Shown: positions 12,201 through 21,976 of the stretch, one piece after another
Position numbering within the stretch: position 1 is the stretch's first letter
Layout: each line of letters begins with the position of its first letter
DNA from: Usnea hakonensis
Taxonomy: Eukaryota; Ascomycota; Lecanoromycetes; Lecanorales; Parmeliaceae
Direction: 5' to 3'
NCBI GenBank assembly: GCA_013423325.1
Contig: BLJB01000130.1
Span: 186,001-250,000, forward strand
DNA length: 64,000 bases
The notes under the pieces: generated by a model
The model's database searches: none
What the model was told of the DNA's origin: nothing
The model's input: the letters and a program-made list of their open reading frames with translations, nothing else
Translations under genes and position numbers: made by a program

Positions 12201-12439
12201 AATCGAAGCCATCCTGGGCTATTCCTAAGACTATAGTCGATGGAACTTCCAGCCCAGCTGAAAGTGGAGCCCGAGAAGACAAAGCTATAAGCCTGATTGG
12301 CTCGGGCGACTGGTGGAACTTGAGCGTTGATGGGCAGATTGATGCTTGGAGTCGCACAAACTGAGACCGAGAGAGCCAATAGTATCAGGAGAGCGGCTTT
12401 GTGCAGGTGTTTCAAGGTCGTCGGTGGCTCCTGCATCAT
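9218..12439 (-). CDS. AXL2: Axl2-like plasma membrane protein with cadherin-like repeats
   Basis: Axl2/Bud10-type proteins are single-pass plasma membrane glycoproteins that mark sites of polarised growth and septation. The gene is one exon of 1073 aa. A signal peptide (about 1-29) precedes about four cadherin/Ig-like repeats (roughly 31-122, 145-238, 243-333 and 338-426) with recurring phrases such as SPGWLRLDSSSRIFSGTP, LPSWINFNPSSLTFSGT and APPWMSFNSSTLTLTGTP. One membrane helix (about 471-493, WIAAAVIVPISLTLGF) is followed by a basic KRRRRRK stop-transfer and a long Ser/Arg-rich cytosolic tail. The repeat phrases and architecture match fungal Axl2. The closest conserved tail block is GNKRWLRGHPNPLGTHRLDV. 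The start was chosen as the ATG directly before the signal peptide. Confidence 0.9.
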   Translation of the reverse strand: MMQEPPTTLKHLHKAALLILLALSVSVCATPSINLPINAQVPPVARANQAYSFVFSGSTFSWAGSSIDYSLRNSPGWLRLDSSSRIFSGTPASADAGSFTVGLVATDETGSSSTSVTFVVSTDPGPGLGTPLAEQLPAFGPVPSPDSLSLLPSSALSLSFSPNTFTNTNAKTVYYAICANNTPLPSWINFNPSSLTFSGTTPPSTSPWEFPQTFQIQLIASDVIGFAEAVASFQLVIESHVLTFGRVLHIINITNGLPVVFSDLQHDLTLDGQPAKSSDIRQIVASAPPWMSFNSSTLTLTGTPPADAASQNFTVTANDIYGDTTSTVVLIRNTDSLTASFKGPFGAVNATIGTDFKYDLNSKLVVNSTTKVAVDLGTASAWLNFNSNSLELQGYVPTNSKSQPIQVTVTASQGTQKQSQNLTIDIQSGRVSNTQTVQDHSISTKATPGSTAVVSKTSDAKSSVTKPRKRWIAAAVIVPISLTLGFLLLLCFSLKRRRRRKTDQSLSAPPMWKISLPIQEKNTPGTGPKNDMAVVLAHNEKRASSRASKAPRLDFQLPGHSNHNSKSCLSNRAVSSTGHFSGADSGGSPFLGSTEFQSVAEVSRKAEDRTARRAGNQSCRPETPSLAAQRLSVILDESPTGRFSKQKQRMSNLTYDTVNILPWQRLSGLGHGRKSMSQSSRFSSRGVSRGNGLTSGPPGFGIVRNSWRNLSRSTWASTAGSSNLGLEREAMRGKHPSNSRPPTANTFGNDCRSHAIYEFSDDQEPRKPTLRPVGSPSLRRIRRSSGSPSRLKTNQLKADPLQSFHKRRLQRRDSRNPLFSAGQLPDRILSRGSKTAAALPTSSSLSKSSGNKPTSERPFTPRRDENQRSYSESSSLDPPVRPSPSRSFSPAASPGRQKSYIKYQLKTRALSPANFSRPSRMNSRGSSWVSTSSDSKYGSAASEVPPFTSGFGDDLREEIDENGNKRWLRGHPNPLGTHRLDVTDQELIDRLRVNGHVSAAQRLSYLMKTQTADRKLDHAGAVEGSGSGGDDDESGQVKIGSTKGKRLGLTHGDPGNLSMRGDIGNTTAGSAFI

Positions 12440-12772
12440 GCGTTGGACGTCCGCAAGGGGCGCTCAAACCACATCGGGTGGACATGAAGCAGGCGATCCC
12501 ATCTTCCTGCTTCTGGTGACCGTCAATGAATGCCACCCCAGAAAACCCCAGAAAGCTCGGAAAGAATCCCATGATAGCGAGGAGTCAGGATGTTATTGCC
12601 AACAGCCACTTGTCAGAACACTTGAAGGGGCTGGGTGTGATCTAGGAAGGGGTTGGCCAGACGCGTCCCATTCTGTCTACCAGAATGCAAATCATGAGAT
12701 TCATTTAAGCGAGGCGTCAAGAACGCGGCAGATGCAAGGGCGTTTGGACCGAGTACATTCCTCAGAAGACGT
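12440..12772. other. Short intergenic gap
   Basis: This 333-bp stretch lies between the GNAT stop and the AXL2-like start, with both genes on the minus strand. It should hold the AXL2-like promoter and the GNAT 3' UTR. I see no further feature. Confidence 0.5.
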
Positions 12773-13291
12773 TTACTCAGCAGAATCACACTTCCGATCA
12801 AGACTCCATTGCATTTGGATGCCCGTTCGCCCAACGTTGTAGTAATCATTGATTCTGCTCACCTCCTCAAATCCTAACACCTTGTACAATCCTCTAGCGG
12901 GTAAATTCCCCTCGTCCACCCAGAGCTGAATCTTAGAAGACCCTTGCTTCTTCAATCTCTCTGCTTGAGATTTTAGGATCATCCTAGCAATGCCTCGCCG
13001 TCTATAGTCATCCAGCACACAGATCTTATGCAGAAATACAGCATTGCCGGCTTTGAGATGGACGAAGACCATGTAAGCAACCAATCTTGGCACTGCCGGC
13101 ATATAGGTACCAGCGTCATCAGCGAAGATTACAAGGTCCATGTTACGTTTCCGTACTTCAGTGCTGAAGTCCATGGCCTCACGTTTTGCAAAGGCTTTCT
13201 TCTCAGCTTGCTGTACCTGACGTATCAATTCGTCTTTTGCTTCCCGCACTTCTTCACCTGTATGGAGGTACTTGATCGTTATGTTCGCCAT
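12773..13291 (-). CDS. GNAT-family N-acetyltransferase
   Basis: This 172-aa single-exon protein has the GNAT fold. The acetyl-CoA binding motif A is ICVLDDYRRRGIARMILKSQ (about 90-109), with the R-x-x-G-x-A pyrophosphate loop at about R97-A102. Motif B follows with IQLWVDEGNLPARGLYKVLGF. About residues 64-90 form the preceding beta strands (VPRLVAYMVFVHLK). Length and layout are those of single-domain GNATs. The substrate cannot be told from the sequence; small amines or protein N-termini are both possible. The start is the only ATG that precedes the first strand. It lies downstream of a 780-bp promoter region shared with the divergent methyltransferase gene. Confidence 0.88.
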   Translation of the reverse strand: MANITIKYLHTGEEVREAKDELIRQVQQAEKKAFAKREAMDFSTEVRKRNMDLVIFADDAGTYMPAVPRLVAYMVFVHLKAGNAVFLHKICVLDDYRRRGIARMILKSQAERLKKQGSSKIQLWVDEGNLPARGLYKVLGFEEVSRINDYYNVGRTGIQMQWSLDRKCDSAE

Positions 13292-14073
13292 TGAATGACG
13301 GCGCGTGTAAACTTCACCGTAACTGATGCGGGAAGGGGGAAAAGATCCTTATGGGTAGAAGAGCAGTTGCGGACTCTAAGAATTTTGAACCCCGGAATTT
13401 GGAAAGTACAAAGTCAGATAGATGCTCAGCAGCACTGCTAAGAATAATAAATTACTTTCTTGCCACTCATCTACGAGTGAAGCTGAATGAGATTCAAGGG
13501 ATCTTGCCTTTAGAGCTTTAAAAGCATCAGGCTTGAATTGCGATGTATGAGAGCAGAAAAGGGTTTCTTCATGAAAAGAAGGAAATAGAAAGGAAGCCTA
13601 AATTGAAAAGGGAAGACTCTGTGGGACTCTTATAGCAGCTGGTGATGGGTATCGAAGGCGTTTGCTTTGGGAGGTAGAGGCTTGCCGTTTATTTGGGTAC
13701 CACACCCAATCCTAAATGAGTACGAGTGTAGGTAATGAAGTCATGCAAAGCTATCACTCCGCAGTCTGACGACGACGACGAAGACTAAGTGACCAGCTGT
13801 AGTTCAAAGGAAATTCTCCGGAGAGACTGCTCGGCAAGTCATTGGACATGAAAATTCTCGCTTTTCTTACATTATTATTACAAAGTAAGTTACGTAAAAA
13901 ACCCTAGTGTTCTGGGCAATTTGCGAACAGCAGCGGAGACAATTCCGCTCCATCTCCTGTCGACTTTCTCGCCCAACCTTACCGAAAAGTTGTCAGGGAT
14001 TTTTTATACCAACCCTCGGTATTTGGCGACATCTGTACCGAGCCAAAACAGTAAAGCGTCGTTAACAATTGTG
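13292..14073. other. Divergent promoter region, GNAT / methyltransferase
   Basis: This 780-bp stretch lies between two divergent genes. It includes a short CGA trinucleotide run near 13768-13783 and AT-rich stretches. The methyltransferase frame stays open upstream to about 13921 but has no ATG before 14074. I see no RNA gene. Confidence 0.5.
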
Positions 14074-14961
14074 ATGTCTGCAGAGGCGGAAGAGCTCGCA
14101 TTTCTTTCAATTTCCGATGATCTGGTACCTTCCACGGTCGTGATTCCATCTCAAGAAGTGACCATCGCATTTGATGGGCTCCTGAATCCGCCGCTCGTTC
14201 TTCAGACCAACGAGACAGAATGTGGAGGGAAGCTGTGGCCCGCCGGGATGGTGCTGGCAGAGTATTTACTTCGCAACAAGATGGTCGAGATACAAGGCAA
14301 GAAGATGTTTGTACGCTCCAACGTTTACTAGCTTCTTGCGCGTATCCCGGGGGAGAGTATCTAGTTCTGCTGACCAAGTTCTCTTGAACAGAGTTGAGCT
14401 CGGCGCTGGAAGTGGTCTTGTGGGGTATTCTTTCCAAGAAGAATGTTCAGGCGTACAAATTGCTGACATTGTAATCAAAGCCTTGCCCTTGCCGTCGGTC
14501 TTAAATCCACCAGTGTGCCTACAACCACAATTCACGTGACAGATGGTCACCCACCGCTTCTTCCCCTTCTACAGCACAACATAGACCTCAACGTGCCTAA
14601 TCTCTCCCTTTCGACCTTTGTGGTGCCAAATCTCTTACCTTGGGGCCATTCAATATCTCCCACGGTTCCCTGTCCACCAGAGATTCTCCTAGCTGCTGAC
14701 TGCTGCTACCTTGAGGAGAGCGCTCCATTGCTGATAATGACTATGAAAGCATTGATGGGGAATGACACTGTCTGTTATTTCTGTTACAAAAAGAGGAGAA
14801 GGGCGGACAAGGACGTGATACGCAAATTAAGCAAGCTATTAGAAGTCAAGAAGATCAATGGAGAGTGGGTGAAGGACGGGGTATTTTTGTATCGGGTAAG
14901 AAGACGAACGTTCATCCCAGGCGCGGGTCAGGCAGAAGTCGGCCAGGAGTTGCGCGATTGA
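14074..14961 (+). CDS. EFM6: Efm6-like protein-lysine methyltransferase (Methyltransf_16)
   Basis: This is a seven-beta-strand SAM-dependent methyltransferase of the family that methylates lysines of translation elongation factors; yeast Efm6 acts on eEF1A. Exons are 14074-14306, 14392-14424 and 14514-14961 (237 aa). Joined, they give CGGKLWPAGMVLAEYL, then KKIVELGAGSGLVG (motif I, SAM binding) and TTTIHVTDGHPPLLPLLQHNI (the acidic motif II region), then ILLAADCCYLEESAPLL. The 33-nt middle exon carries the glycine-rich loop. Intron 1 uses a weak GTTTGT donor, chosen because the more obvious GT four bases on breaks the frame. It converges tightly on MPP10, with only 89 bp between the stops. 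Family assignment is firm; the exact substrate is inferred. Confidence 0.85.
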
Positions 14962-15050
14962 AATGGGCAATGGGCCTAGCAGGAAGAACATTTCGAAAAT
15001 GAATACTTGAATTTAGGTTAGGGAATTGGCGGTTTATTGTTGACCATGAT

Positions 15051-17303
15051 TCACAGCTTGTACCTGCCAGCCCCCTTTGCCGCTTCGACTTGCCCATGGA
15101 CAGCCTTTCCCTGAACGTCTCTGACTTCGCCCTTCTTCCCTATTATTCTTACGCCGCCCTTTCTAAGATCCCCAATCACCCCTCTCTTCTCCTCCGTCTT
15201 CTTCCCACGGCCTTCCATGCTCTTCGCCGGCGCTAGGCCCCCAGCCTTCCTTATCCTCTCCTTTTCTCTCCGCCTCCTCCTGACCTTCTCGTCTCTCGTC
15301 ATCTCCTCTCGGCCAATTGGCAGACCACTTCTCTTCTTCATAACTTCGTCTTTGTTCCCTTTGCCTTCGCCCGGCTTGTAGACCTCCTGCGGTGCTAGCA
15401 TACTTTCTCCACCAACCTCGCCACCGGCAGCTGGTCTAGCATCTTCCATACTTATCGTTGGCACGTCTGCCACTACGTTGATGCTTACACTAGGTGGTTT
15501 AGGCTTGTAATGCAAGCTGGTCAGCGCATCCAACGTTGCAGAAACATCTCTCCACATCTGCTCTACTTTGGCATGTTCGCGCTTGAGTTTGTCATCCCGA
15601 TTGTCTGTATGTCCTTCTGGGTCGACAGTTTTGAGATGCTCAGCCTCGTAAATCTCCGCGAGACTTTGCTGTGGCTTAGTATCATCAAGTTCGAATCGGC
15701 CTCTCCTCACGTTCCCATTCCCAGTCGCCAAATTTCCCGGACGTCGTCTGATGACTTCATCGAACTCTCTAGCAAGAATTCGTCGCTTGATTAACGCTTC
15801 GATATCTTCACTGACTTCCTGAGTGATGACAGGGATCGGCTTGCCTGCGCGTTCGAAATCAAGGTCCTCTTCTAGCAGAGAATTTATCGGGCGGTCAGCT
15901 GCACGTGCTTCGCCAGAGAGGGTCCAGTCACGTTTGGCCACCGAAGCAGCCTCGAGACGCTGAATCTCAGCCCTGATGGCTGCCTGACGTCTTTGATGGG
16001 AGGAGCGTCGATCGTTTGCATCCGACGGAGCTTCGTCTTCATCAGGTGTGAGGTCATCCTCAAAGATGTCACGGCGGACAGCAGATATGGTCCGCTGAAT
16101 ATCATCTTCGCTTGCGTGCTGTGGAGGAGGCTGGGTCTTGGGTAGCGCACGTCGGCGAGAAGGTTTGGAAGCTTTGCGGGGCGGGGGAGCGAAGAAGTCA
16201 GCATATCGGATGTCGTTGGTATTATTAATAGCTCCGATGTCGTCCATTTGAGCCCCGTCTGCGGAACTTTCGTCGTCATCTGAGATATCGGAGCCTTTCA
16301 GATCGACGTTGCCGAACGTAGGACCATCCTCTTCATCTTCAGATTCCTCCATTGCTTCCTTCCTATGCGTGCGACCTACGTTATACGAAGATGTCACCGC
16401 TAACGGGTCGATGTCCCAATCCACATCCTCCTCGTCACTTGCGGCGCCATCGTTCTCTCCGCGAGCATCTTGTTGCTCCAGAAACTCCGATTGCCTATTA
16501 AAATCATCAATAGAAAAAAAGCCATCATTGAGGCCGTTCTTGTCCAAAATGAATGTTTCTTTCGATTTTTCATCCGACTCTGACAGCTCGGCCCCATGAT
16601 CCTCCCCATCCAAGCTTTCTCCATCAACTATCTCTTCGACATCGTCATGGTCGAATGCTGTCGTCTCACCATCCGAAGGTAGCTGATTAGAATCACCAAG
16701 TGATTCGCCTGACTCCTCTAAAGGCACGTCCTCGTCGCTTTCGAGTTCATCTAGATCCGAGCTGGAGATATCGAAGCCATCTTCGTCGAATTCTAGTATT
16801 TTGACAGATTTCCTCTTACTCTTTGGGTCACCAGCTAATGTCTCGGAAAGACTTTTTGTCTGTGGTTTCTGAGAATATGCAGGTAGGGAGAATTCTATTT
16901 CGGATCTGACTGCATCTAGAATCCTCCTTGCCTGCTCCCAAATTTGTTCTACTTTAAGTCCTTCCAAGTAAAGTTGTGTGAGCTGTAAAGGCTTCCGTCC
17001 GGCGTCGGCACTGTATTCCCTTCTTTTCCGCTTCCGCCTATTAATTTGCTGCCGTTGCGCTTGAGCTACACTTGTAGAGGTCGCGAGTGGATCGAGGTAG
17101 CGCTTTGCAAGGGTTAATGATGCTGCGTGGAGGCTTGGAGTCGGTTGTAGGAAGGTGTGGGAAGAGGATTCAATGACTGAGAGCAAAAGCTGATCTGATG
17201 CAGGGTATGTTTCTGTAGCTGCTGGACGATTCAAGGCAGTGGACACCATGTCTAAGATTCTGGCGTGATCAGTGAAGCGTTCTGATGTTGACGCACAGTC
17301 CAA
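15051..17303 (-). CDS. MPP10: U3 small nucleolar RNP protein Mpp10
   Basis: Mpp10 is a core U3 snoRNP/SSU processome component needed for 18S rRNA cleavage and acts in the nucleolus. The gene is a single exon of 750 aa. The N-terminal region has the family block QLYLEGLKVEQIWEQ (about 109-123). It is followed by long acidic Asp/Glu/Ser tracts (about 170-370). After ADFFAPPPR comes the conserved C-terminal part with QRLEAASVAKRDWTLSGEA and INSLLEEDLDFERAGKPIPVITQE. It ends in a Lys/Arg-rich tail. Acidic tracts followed by this C-terminal block are diagnostic. The length is somewhat above the yeast protein (593 aa), as in other filamentous fungi. Confidence 0.94.
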   Translation of the reverse strand: MDCASTSERFTDHARILDMVSTALNRPAATETYPASDQLLLSVIESSSHTFLQPTPSLHAASLTLAKRYLDPLATSTSVAQAQRQQINRRKRKRREYSADAGRKPLQLTQLYLEGLKVEQIWEQARRILDAVRSEIEFSLPAYSQKPQTKSLSETLAGDPKSKRKSVKILEFDEDGFDISSSDLDELESDEDVPLEESGESLGDSNQLPSDGETTAFDHDDVEEIVDGESLDGEDHGAELSESDEKSKETFILDKNGLNDGFFSIDDFNRQSEFLEQQDARGENDGAASDEEDVDWDIDPLAVTSSYNVGRTHRKEAMEESEDEEDGPTFGNVDLKGSDISDDDESSADGAQMDDIGAINNTNDIRYADFFAPPPRKASKPSRRRALPKTQPPPQHASEDDIQRTISAVRRDIFEDDLTPDEDEAPSDANDRRSSHQRRQAAIRAEIQRLEAASVAKRDWTLSGEARAADRPINSLLEEDLDFERAGKPIPVITQEVSEDIEALIKRRILAREFDEVIRRRPGNLATGNGNVRRGRFELDDTKPQQSLAEIYEAEHLKTVDPEGHTDNRDDKLKREHAKVEQMWRDVSATLDALTSLHYKPKPPSVSINVVADVPTISMEDARPAAGGEVGGESMLAPQEVYKPGEGKGNKDEVMKKRSGLPIGREEMTRDEKVRRRRREKERIRKAGGLAPAKSMEGRGKKTEEKRGVIGDLRKGGVRIIGKKGEVRDVQGKAVHGQVEAAKGAGRYKL

Positions 17304-18655
17304 TCAGTAGAAATTATGATACAGTACTTTATTGTGTTTTTTTCCATTCTGGCATTTTCTAGTACTCGTACAGCATCTTTCGATACGAGAAATATAAAAT
17401 GTATTGTTTGTACGATATCTATCTAGTTTAATTTTCCATACTGAGACACCTAACTTGCTCTAGAAGCCATGCTCTTTCCGTACCCTCCTCTACTCCGCAC
17501 CAACTTCTGTATACTGCTTCATAATTTTGCAAAATGAATAATACTTGAAAATGTCCTTGTCGTTAAGCTAAGGAGTGATCCCTCGGCTCGAGTTGTTATT
17601 GCATCTTGAAAGGGCTTCACAAGATTTGTATTCAGAACTCCGGCTTTCCACACCACGAGAATGAGCGAAAAGTATGATGCAGTCGCCGGCACAATCGATG
17701 GACACGATCGAGTACGTACTTGGGTTGTTCGTTAACATAAATAGTAAAGTGATTGGCATTTAGTCGTGGTATCAAACACTGAGATAGATATACACCAAAC
17801 GGATCATTATCCGGAGTGATATCCGTTATAGTAATTTGACCTTGTTGTATCTACGCCGTGAGAATGATTCTATGGTTCGTGGTCCATTATGGAATGTATC
17901 TTACAGAAACAGATTTAGTTGTACTTGATTGACCGAAATCAAGAATCATCATCAGTATGAGATAAGATAGCTCTGACAGGACCAAACGAACATAGCTCAA
18001 GAATAATTTTACGCACTTATCTAAAATTGTAAAAGCACAATAATGTACTCACTCACGTCACTCTACTTTACTTGTTACATAAAGATCCTTGAAACGAAGC
18101 GCCGACTATCGGCTTTGCGGCGGTAACTACCTTAAGGTAAGTACCGTAGTAAGTACCTATCTAGTACCTACCTAGTACCTTCCCCTCGTTCGCGGTTCTA
18201 CTCTAGCGGCAGTTGTGAAGATACTTTACGCTTCACGTCGACCGAATTGACAGTCGGGTAAGTCCAGGACATCGAATATCCCAAATTGACGTGCAACTAG
18301 AGTACAAAGCAAAGAAAAAACGCACAGTATTCCTATCACGCCATAGCAAATGATGAAATTCTCATTATCTTCAAATGCCTTATCAATATACAAGCATGCC
18401 CTCGTGACTACAAGACTACATAAAGTGCCGAAGAGCAAATCAATTGGCTCCAGCCCCGCTCCTTGTCAATTCTCTGCATGTGCCGATAGACATTTCGAAA
18501 ATCACTAAAGATTACGGTGCAGATCAAAAAGAAGATACGTAACTTCGTACCAGCATTCTTTAGCTTCTCCTCTACGCCCCTCTCCGGTGTGTTCGATTTA
18601 TCTTTCTTCATGTCCCAATGCCTCTCACCAACTGAACACTTAAGCCGGAAGGGAA
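17304..18655. other. 1.35-kb divergent intergenic region (MPP10 / VTC5-like)
   Basis: I find no supported gene. The stretch is AT-rich. It carries a cluster of short TACCT/AGGTA motifs at about 18129-18181, and two overlapping minus-strand frames at 18226-18560 with hydrophobic segments but a frame change between them. Confidence 0.5.
18129..18181. repeat. Cluster of AAGGTA / TACCT short motifs
   Basis: Several interlocked copies of ACCTTAAGGTA, AGTACCTA and CTAGTACCTA form a locally palindromic low-complexity patch in the promoter region upstream of the VTC5-like gene. Similar patches recur in other intergenic stretches of the window. Confidence 0.7.
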
Positions 18656-21588
18656 ATGAAGTACGGGGACACTCTCCAGCAGAGATCAATTCCACTCTGG
18701 GAAAGCTGTGAGCATTATTTCTTGCTCCCCAGTCCAAAATTCAAGTCGCTAAATGGTCACGCGACACCAGACAATGTCGATTACAACGACATCAAGCGTC
18801 TAATAAAAGTCCGCACAACCCAAGGACAAGGTCAGGCTCAGGCAAAAGCAATACCAGTCAGTGGTCATGAAACAAAAGCTTTGCATGCCTTCGAGGATGA
18901 GTTATACCGCGAGCTGCGGGACCAGCACCAAAGGATCGATCTTTTTGTCCAGAGCAAGGCCGGCGAAATAGGAAGAAGACTCGGTACATATCTCGTGTCT
19001 CCTTGCCAAGACATGTTGCTGATTTTGCTTCCTCATAGCTCACTTGGATAAGCAAATTGCACGTTTGGAAATTCGGAGCTTCCCTACACTCCCTGGAAGG
19101 ATACCCGTCAGGCGACTAGAGAAATTCTCTAGGCTGGAGGAGGCTGCTCTAACGTAAAGCTCGATTGCGAGGAATGGTGATGAAGTCAATTGGCTGATAC
19201 AAGTGTGCAGGGCTGGAGAAGAAATACAATCTCTCTCACGATTTGTTGGAGCACAACGTCTAGCTTTCCAGAAGCTACTGAAAAAGTACAGGAAGTGGAC
19301 TGGTTCTTCTGATTTGGGCAATCGCTTCCGCAAAGAAGTACTTGATCGTCGAACGAGTTTCTCGAAGACGGACTTTGAACCTCTACTTGCGCGATGGACG
19401 GAAGTCTTGGCGTCTGTCCGCGCACCCTTTGTTGATGGCATCAATTGGCAGCTGAATCCTATGGGCTCTAATAAAGAAGTATCGAAACCACACGAATCAA
19501 CGCCACAAAAGTTTCCAAAAGCTTCTGCACAAAACCAGTCATCACCAAGCCAACATGTTGCCCAGGACCCAAGCAGTGCAGCAATTCTACAGACGGCTTG
19601 GGACAATGGCCCTAGTCTTGAAATAGACACGGCCCTTGCCACAACACCATTTGGTTCTCGGGCAGCAAAGGTGGCGTATTGGATTCATCCAGATAACATA
19701 GTGCAGATTCACGTGTTGCTACTCCAGTATACAAGACTCCAAAAGTCGAACGAGACGATTTCCTCTCCAGAGCGGCCATCCTCGTCCCGAGGGTCCGTAA
19801 GTGGCCGCCCTGCGAAATCTTCATCTCGAACCGATGAAGAAGTGGGTGTCGTAATCTGTGACGACCTCCAACGTCTTGCTCAGAAGCAGAGTAGCGGGAC
19901 CATAAGCGACTCTGAGAACCGTGCGGGCCTCTCTTCTGAGAAAGCTGCGATGAGTATCAGATATTCCCCCAGCGGTGACGCTATCGTTGTTGTGGGCGAC
20001 GCTAGCAAAGACGCCATAAACTCTGCGTGCTCGGATAGGGAAGTTTTTACAGGGAAAGCTAGATTCAAGCGCAAATCGATACAACGATTATTCGCCACTT
20101 CGAGCTGTGACCAAGACGCCATGACAGAAGGCTCAGAGAATTTTGGGCGAGTGAGTGAATGGCTTGCCAAACATAAAGAGGTACAGCCCCTAGTACAGCT
20201 ACAGCTGTGGCGTACTCGATTCGTTGGCCTCAAAAATTGCTCAACGAATGGACTTTGGGCTACACTTGACAAGAACATCTCTATGAGGATCTGTCGTCCA
20301 GACTTCCTCGCCAGTGAAAGCTGCTTCAATATGAACAACGATGAAGGGAAGAACGACTTGGAAACATTCCCCCATGCTGTCCTCGAGATCAGGACCGAGG
20401 GACCAGTTGATGCCGATGTGATAGCTGCTCTAGATTCGTCGTATTTGGTGCGAGACTGTTATCGTAGAAGCTTTTGCCGTTGCTGACTTCTTTGCAGACG
20501 GAAAGAGTTGCTGGCTTCTCTCTAGAAACACATGCCGTGGCAACCTTGTGCAAGCCTCAAGGTATGCCTCGTCCATTCTGGGTAGGTTTCCTGTCCTTGA
20601 TGTCTATAGATTTACCTGATTGTGGATCAAGTTTCCAGCCTTGAGCCAGGATATACGCAAGGTTCCAACAATATCGGGGACATCGAAAGGGCGCAGTACA
20701 TATGGACGTTCCAGTCCCGAAGGTTCAAGTACTAGGCACACCTCTGTTTCCGCAGCGTCGACGATCAACGGACTATCGGGCAGCGGCTTCTCAGCTCTGC
20801 TCGGAGAGTCTTCAGTGACATCGGCGTCGGAAAATCTCGCCAGTCCGCCTGTCGCTGGTGTAAAGGGGAAAAGGAGACGGCGGTCGAATCGCAAGTACAT
20901 GCTCCAGAAACAGCTGCGAGAGTCAGCTCAGCCTAGAAATGAGCGCTACTGGAATGAATATGACAACGGCAGTGACTGTTCCCAGGATGAAGCCTTCACT
21001 ATTTTCGTCGATCCTAATGCTTCGTATAGCATCCCTGGTGCAGCGACATTGTCTAGACTATTGGAGTCACTTTCCTCTCGCATCAGGGCCTCAGAAGAGA
21101 GAATGCTGCATTGGTCCAGATTCTTTCGCAAGACCAGGCATGGCGAGCAGCAGCCTCTCGTCGACGGCGAGCGCTCTCCCAGCACTGCAGACACCGACCA
21201 ATCCGACGCAGACATCTCAACCAGACGCATTAAAGCATCTCCACATCGTCACTATTCCACCTTTCCCGGCCTCTCGCAGCCTCCCGCTGTGCGCGCTCGT
21301 GAGGCGCTTCTCTTCCGCTCCTGCATCGCCTCGTTCGCCTCATCATTTATTCTCGTGGTCGTGGCCACTATATTAATTACCACAGGACGTAGGAAAGCTG
21401 CCAACGTCGTCGATGCAGGTGTCATCATAGGCGTAGGCTCGGGCTTGGTTTTTGCTGTTATGGGGGTTGGAAGCATGCTACGGAGAGAGGACGATGTTGG
21501 ATGGTTACATAGGGCCGTTATAATCCTGCTCTTTTTATGCGTTGTCCTTGCTAGTGGTTTTCTGCTGGCTGCGCTGCGTCACCCATGA
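18656..21588 (+). CDS. VTC5: SPX-VTC domain membrane protein, Vtc5-like
   Basis: In yeast, Vtc5 is an accessory subunit of the vacuolar transporter chaperone complex, which makes polyphosphate and senses inositol pyrophosphates through SPX. Exons are 18656-18707, 18771-18983, 19039-19153, 19211-20447, 20498-20581 and 20632-21588 (885 aa; yeast Vtc5 is 869). The SPX domain (about 1-125) starts MKYGDTLQQRSIPLWESY and has AHLDKQIARLE. A VTC-type region includes VAYWIHPDNIVQIHVLLLQY and AGFSLETHAVATLCKP. A long polar linker leads to three C-terminal membrane helices (about 793-885). The basic residues expected of the Vtc4 catalytic tunnel are not obvious, which favours an accessory over a catalytic subunit. 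Every splice junction rebuilds a conserved phrase. Confidence 0.87.
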
Positions 21589-21976
21589 GAAACGTGGCCA
21601 GTCTTTACTCGAAATTGGACGAACAGCATTTTTTTATCTAATTGAGAACGTAATATACTTCTTGTGTGGAATGCAAAGATTGCATCAGAATCAACTATCC
21701 TACACCTACTTGGATGCTGTTTGAAGAGCGGCAAGCATTCGAACAGAGGCTTCTCGGTGGAAGGGATGCACACGCATGCGTTGCAGCGTGCTGACCTCGT
21801 ACCCTCCGCTCCTGGTAGCTCCAATTCCCATGCGTATCGACCCTCTAATGCAGCGTCAGACCTTGACATTCTCTCCCAAGGGAGCCTGGCCAGTACTATC
21901 ACTGGCAGTGGGAGGCTATAGTTTTCTAACCCACGCTAATCAAATTCATCTAGGTATTTCGGCGATCTTATCATGT
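21589..21976. other. Convergent 3' intergenic region
   Basis: This 388-bp stretch lies between the VTC5-like and bL17m stop codons. I see no gene or RNA signal; it should hold both 3' UTRs. Confidence 0.5.

Noticed and set aside
12327..12842. Plus-strand frame of 171 codons over the AXL2-like 5' end
   Set aside because: It overlaps the signal peptide region of the AXL2-like gene and the GNAT 3' end on the other strand, and shows no motif.
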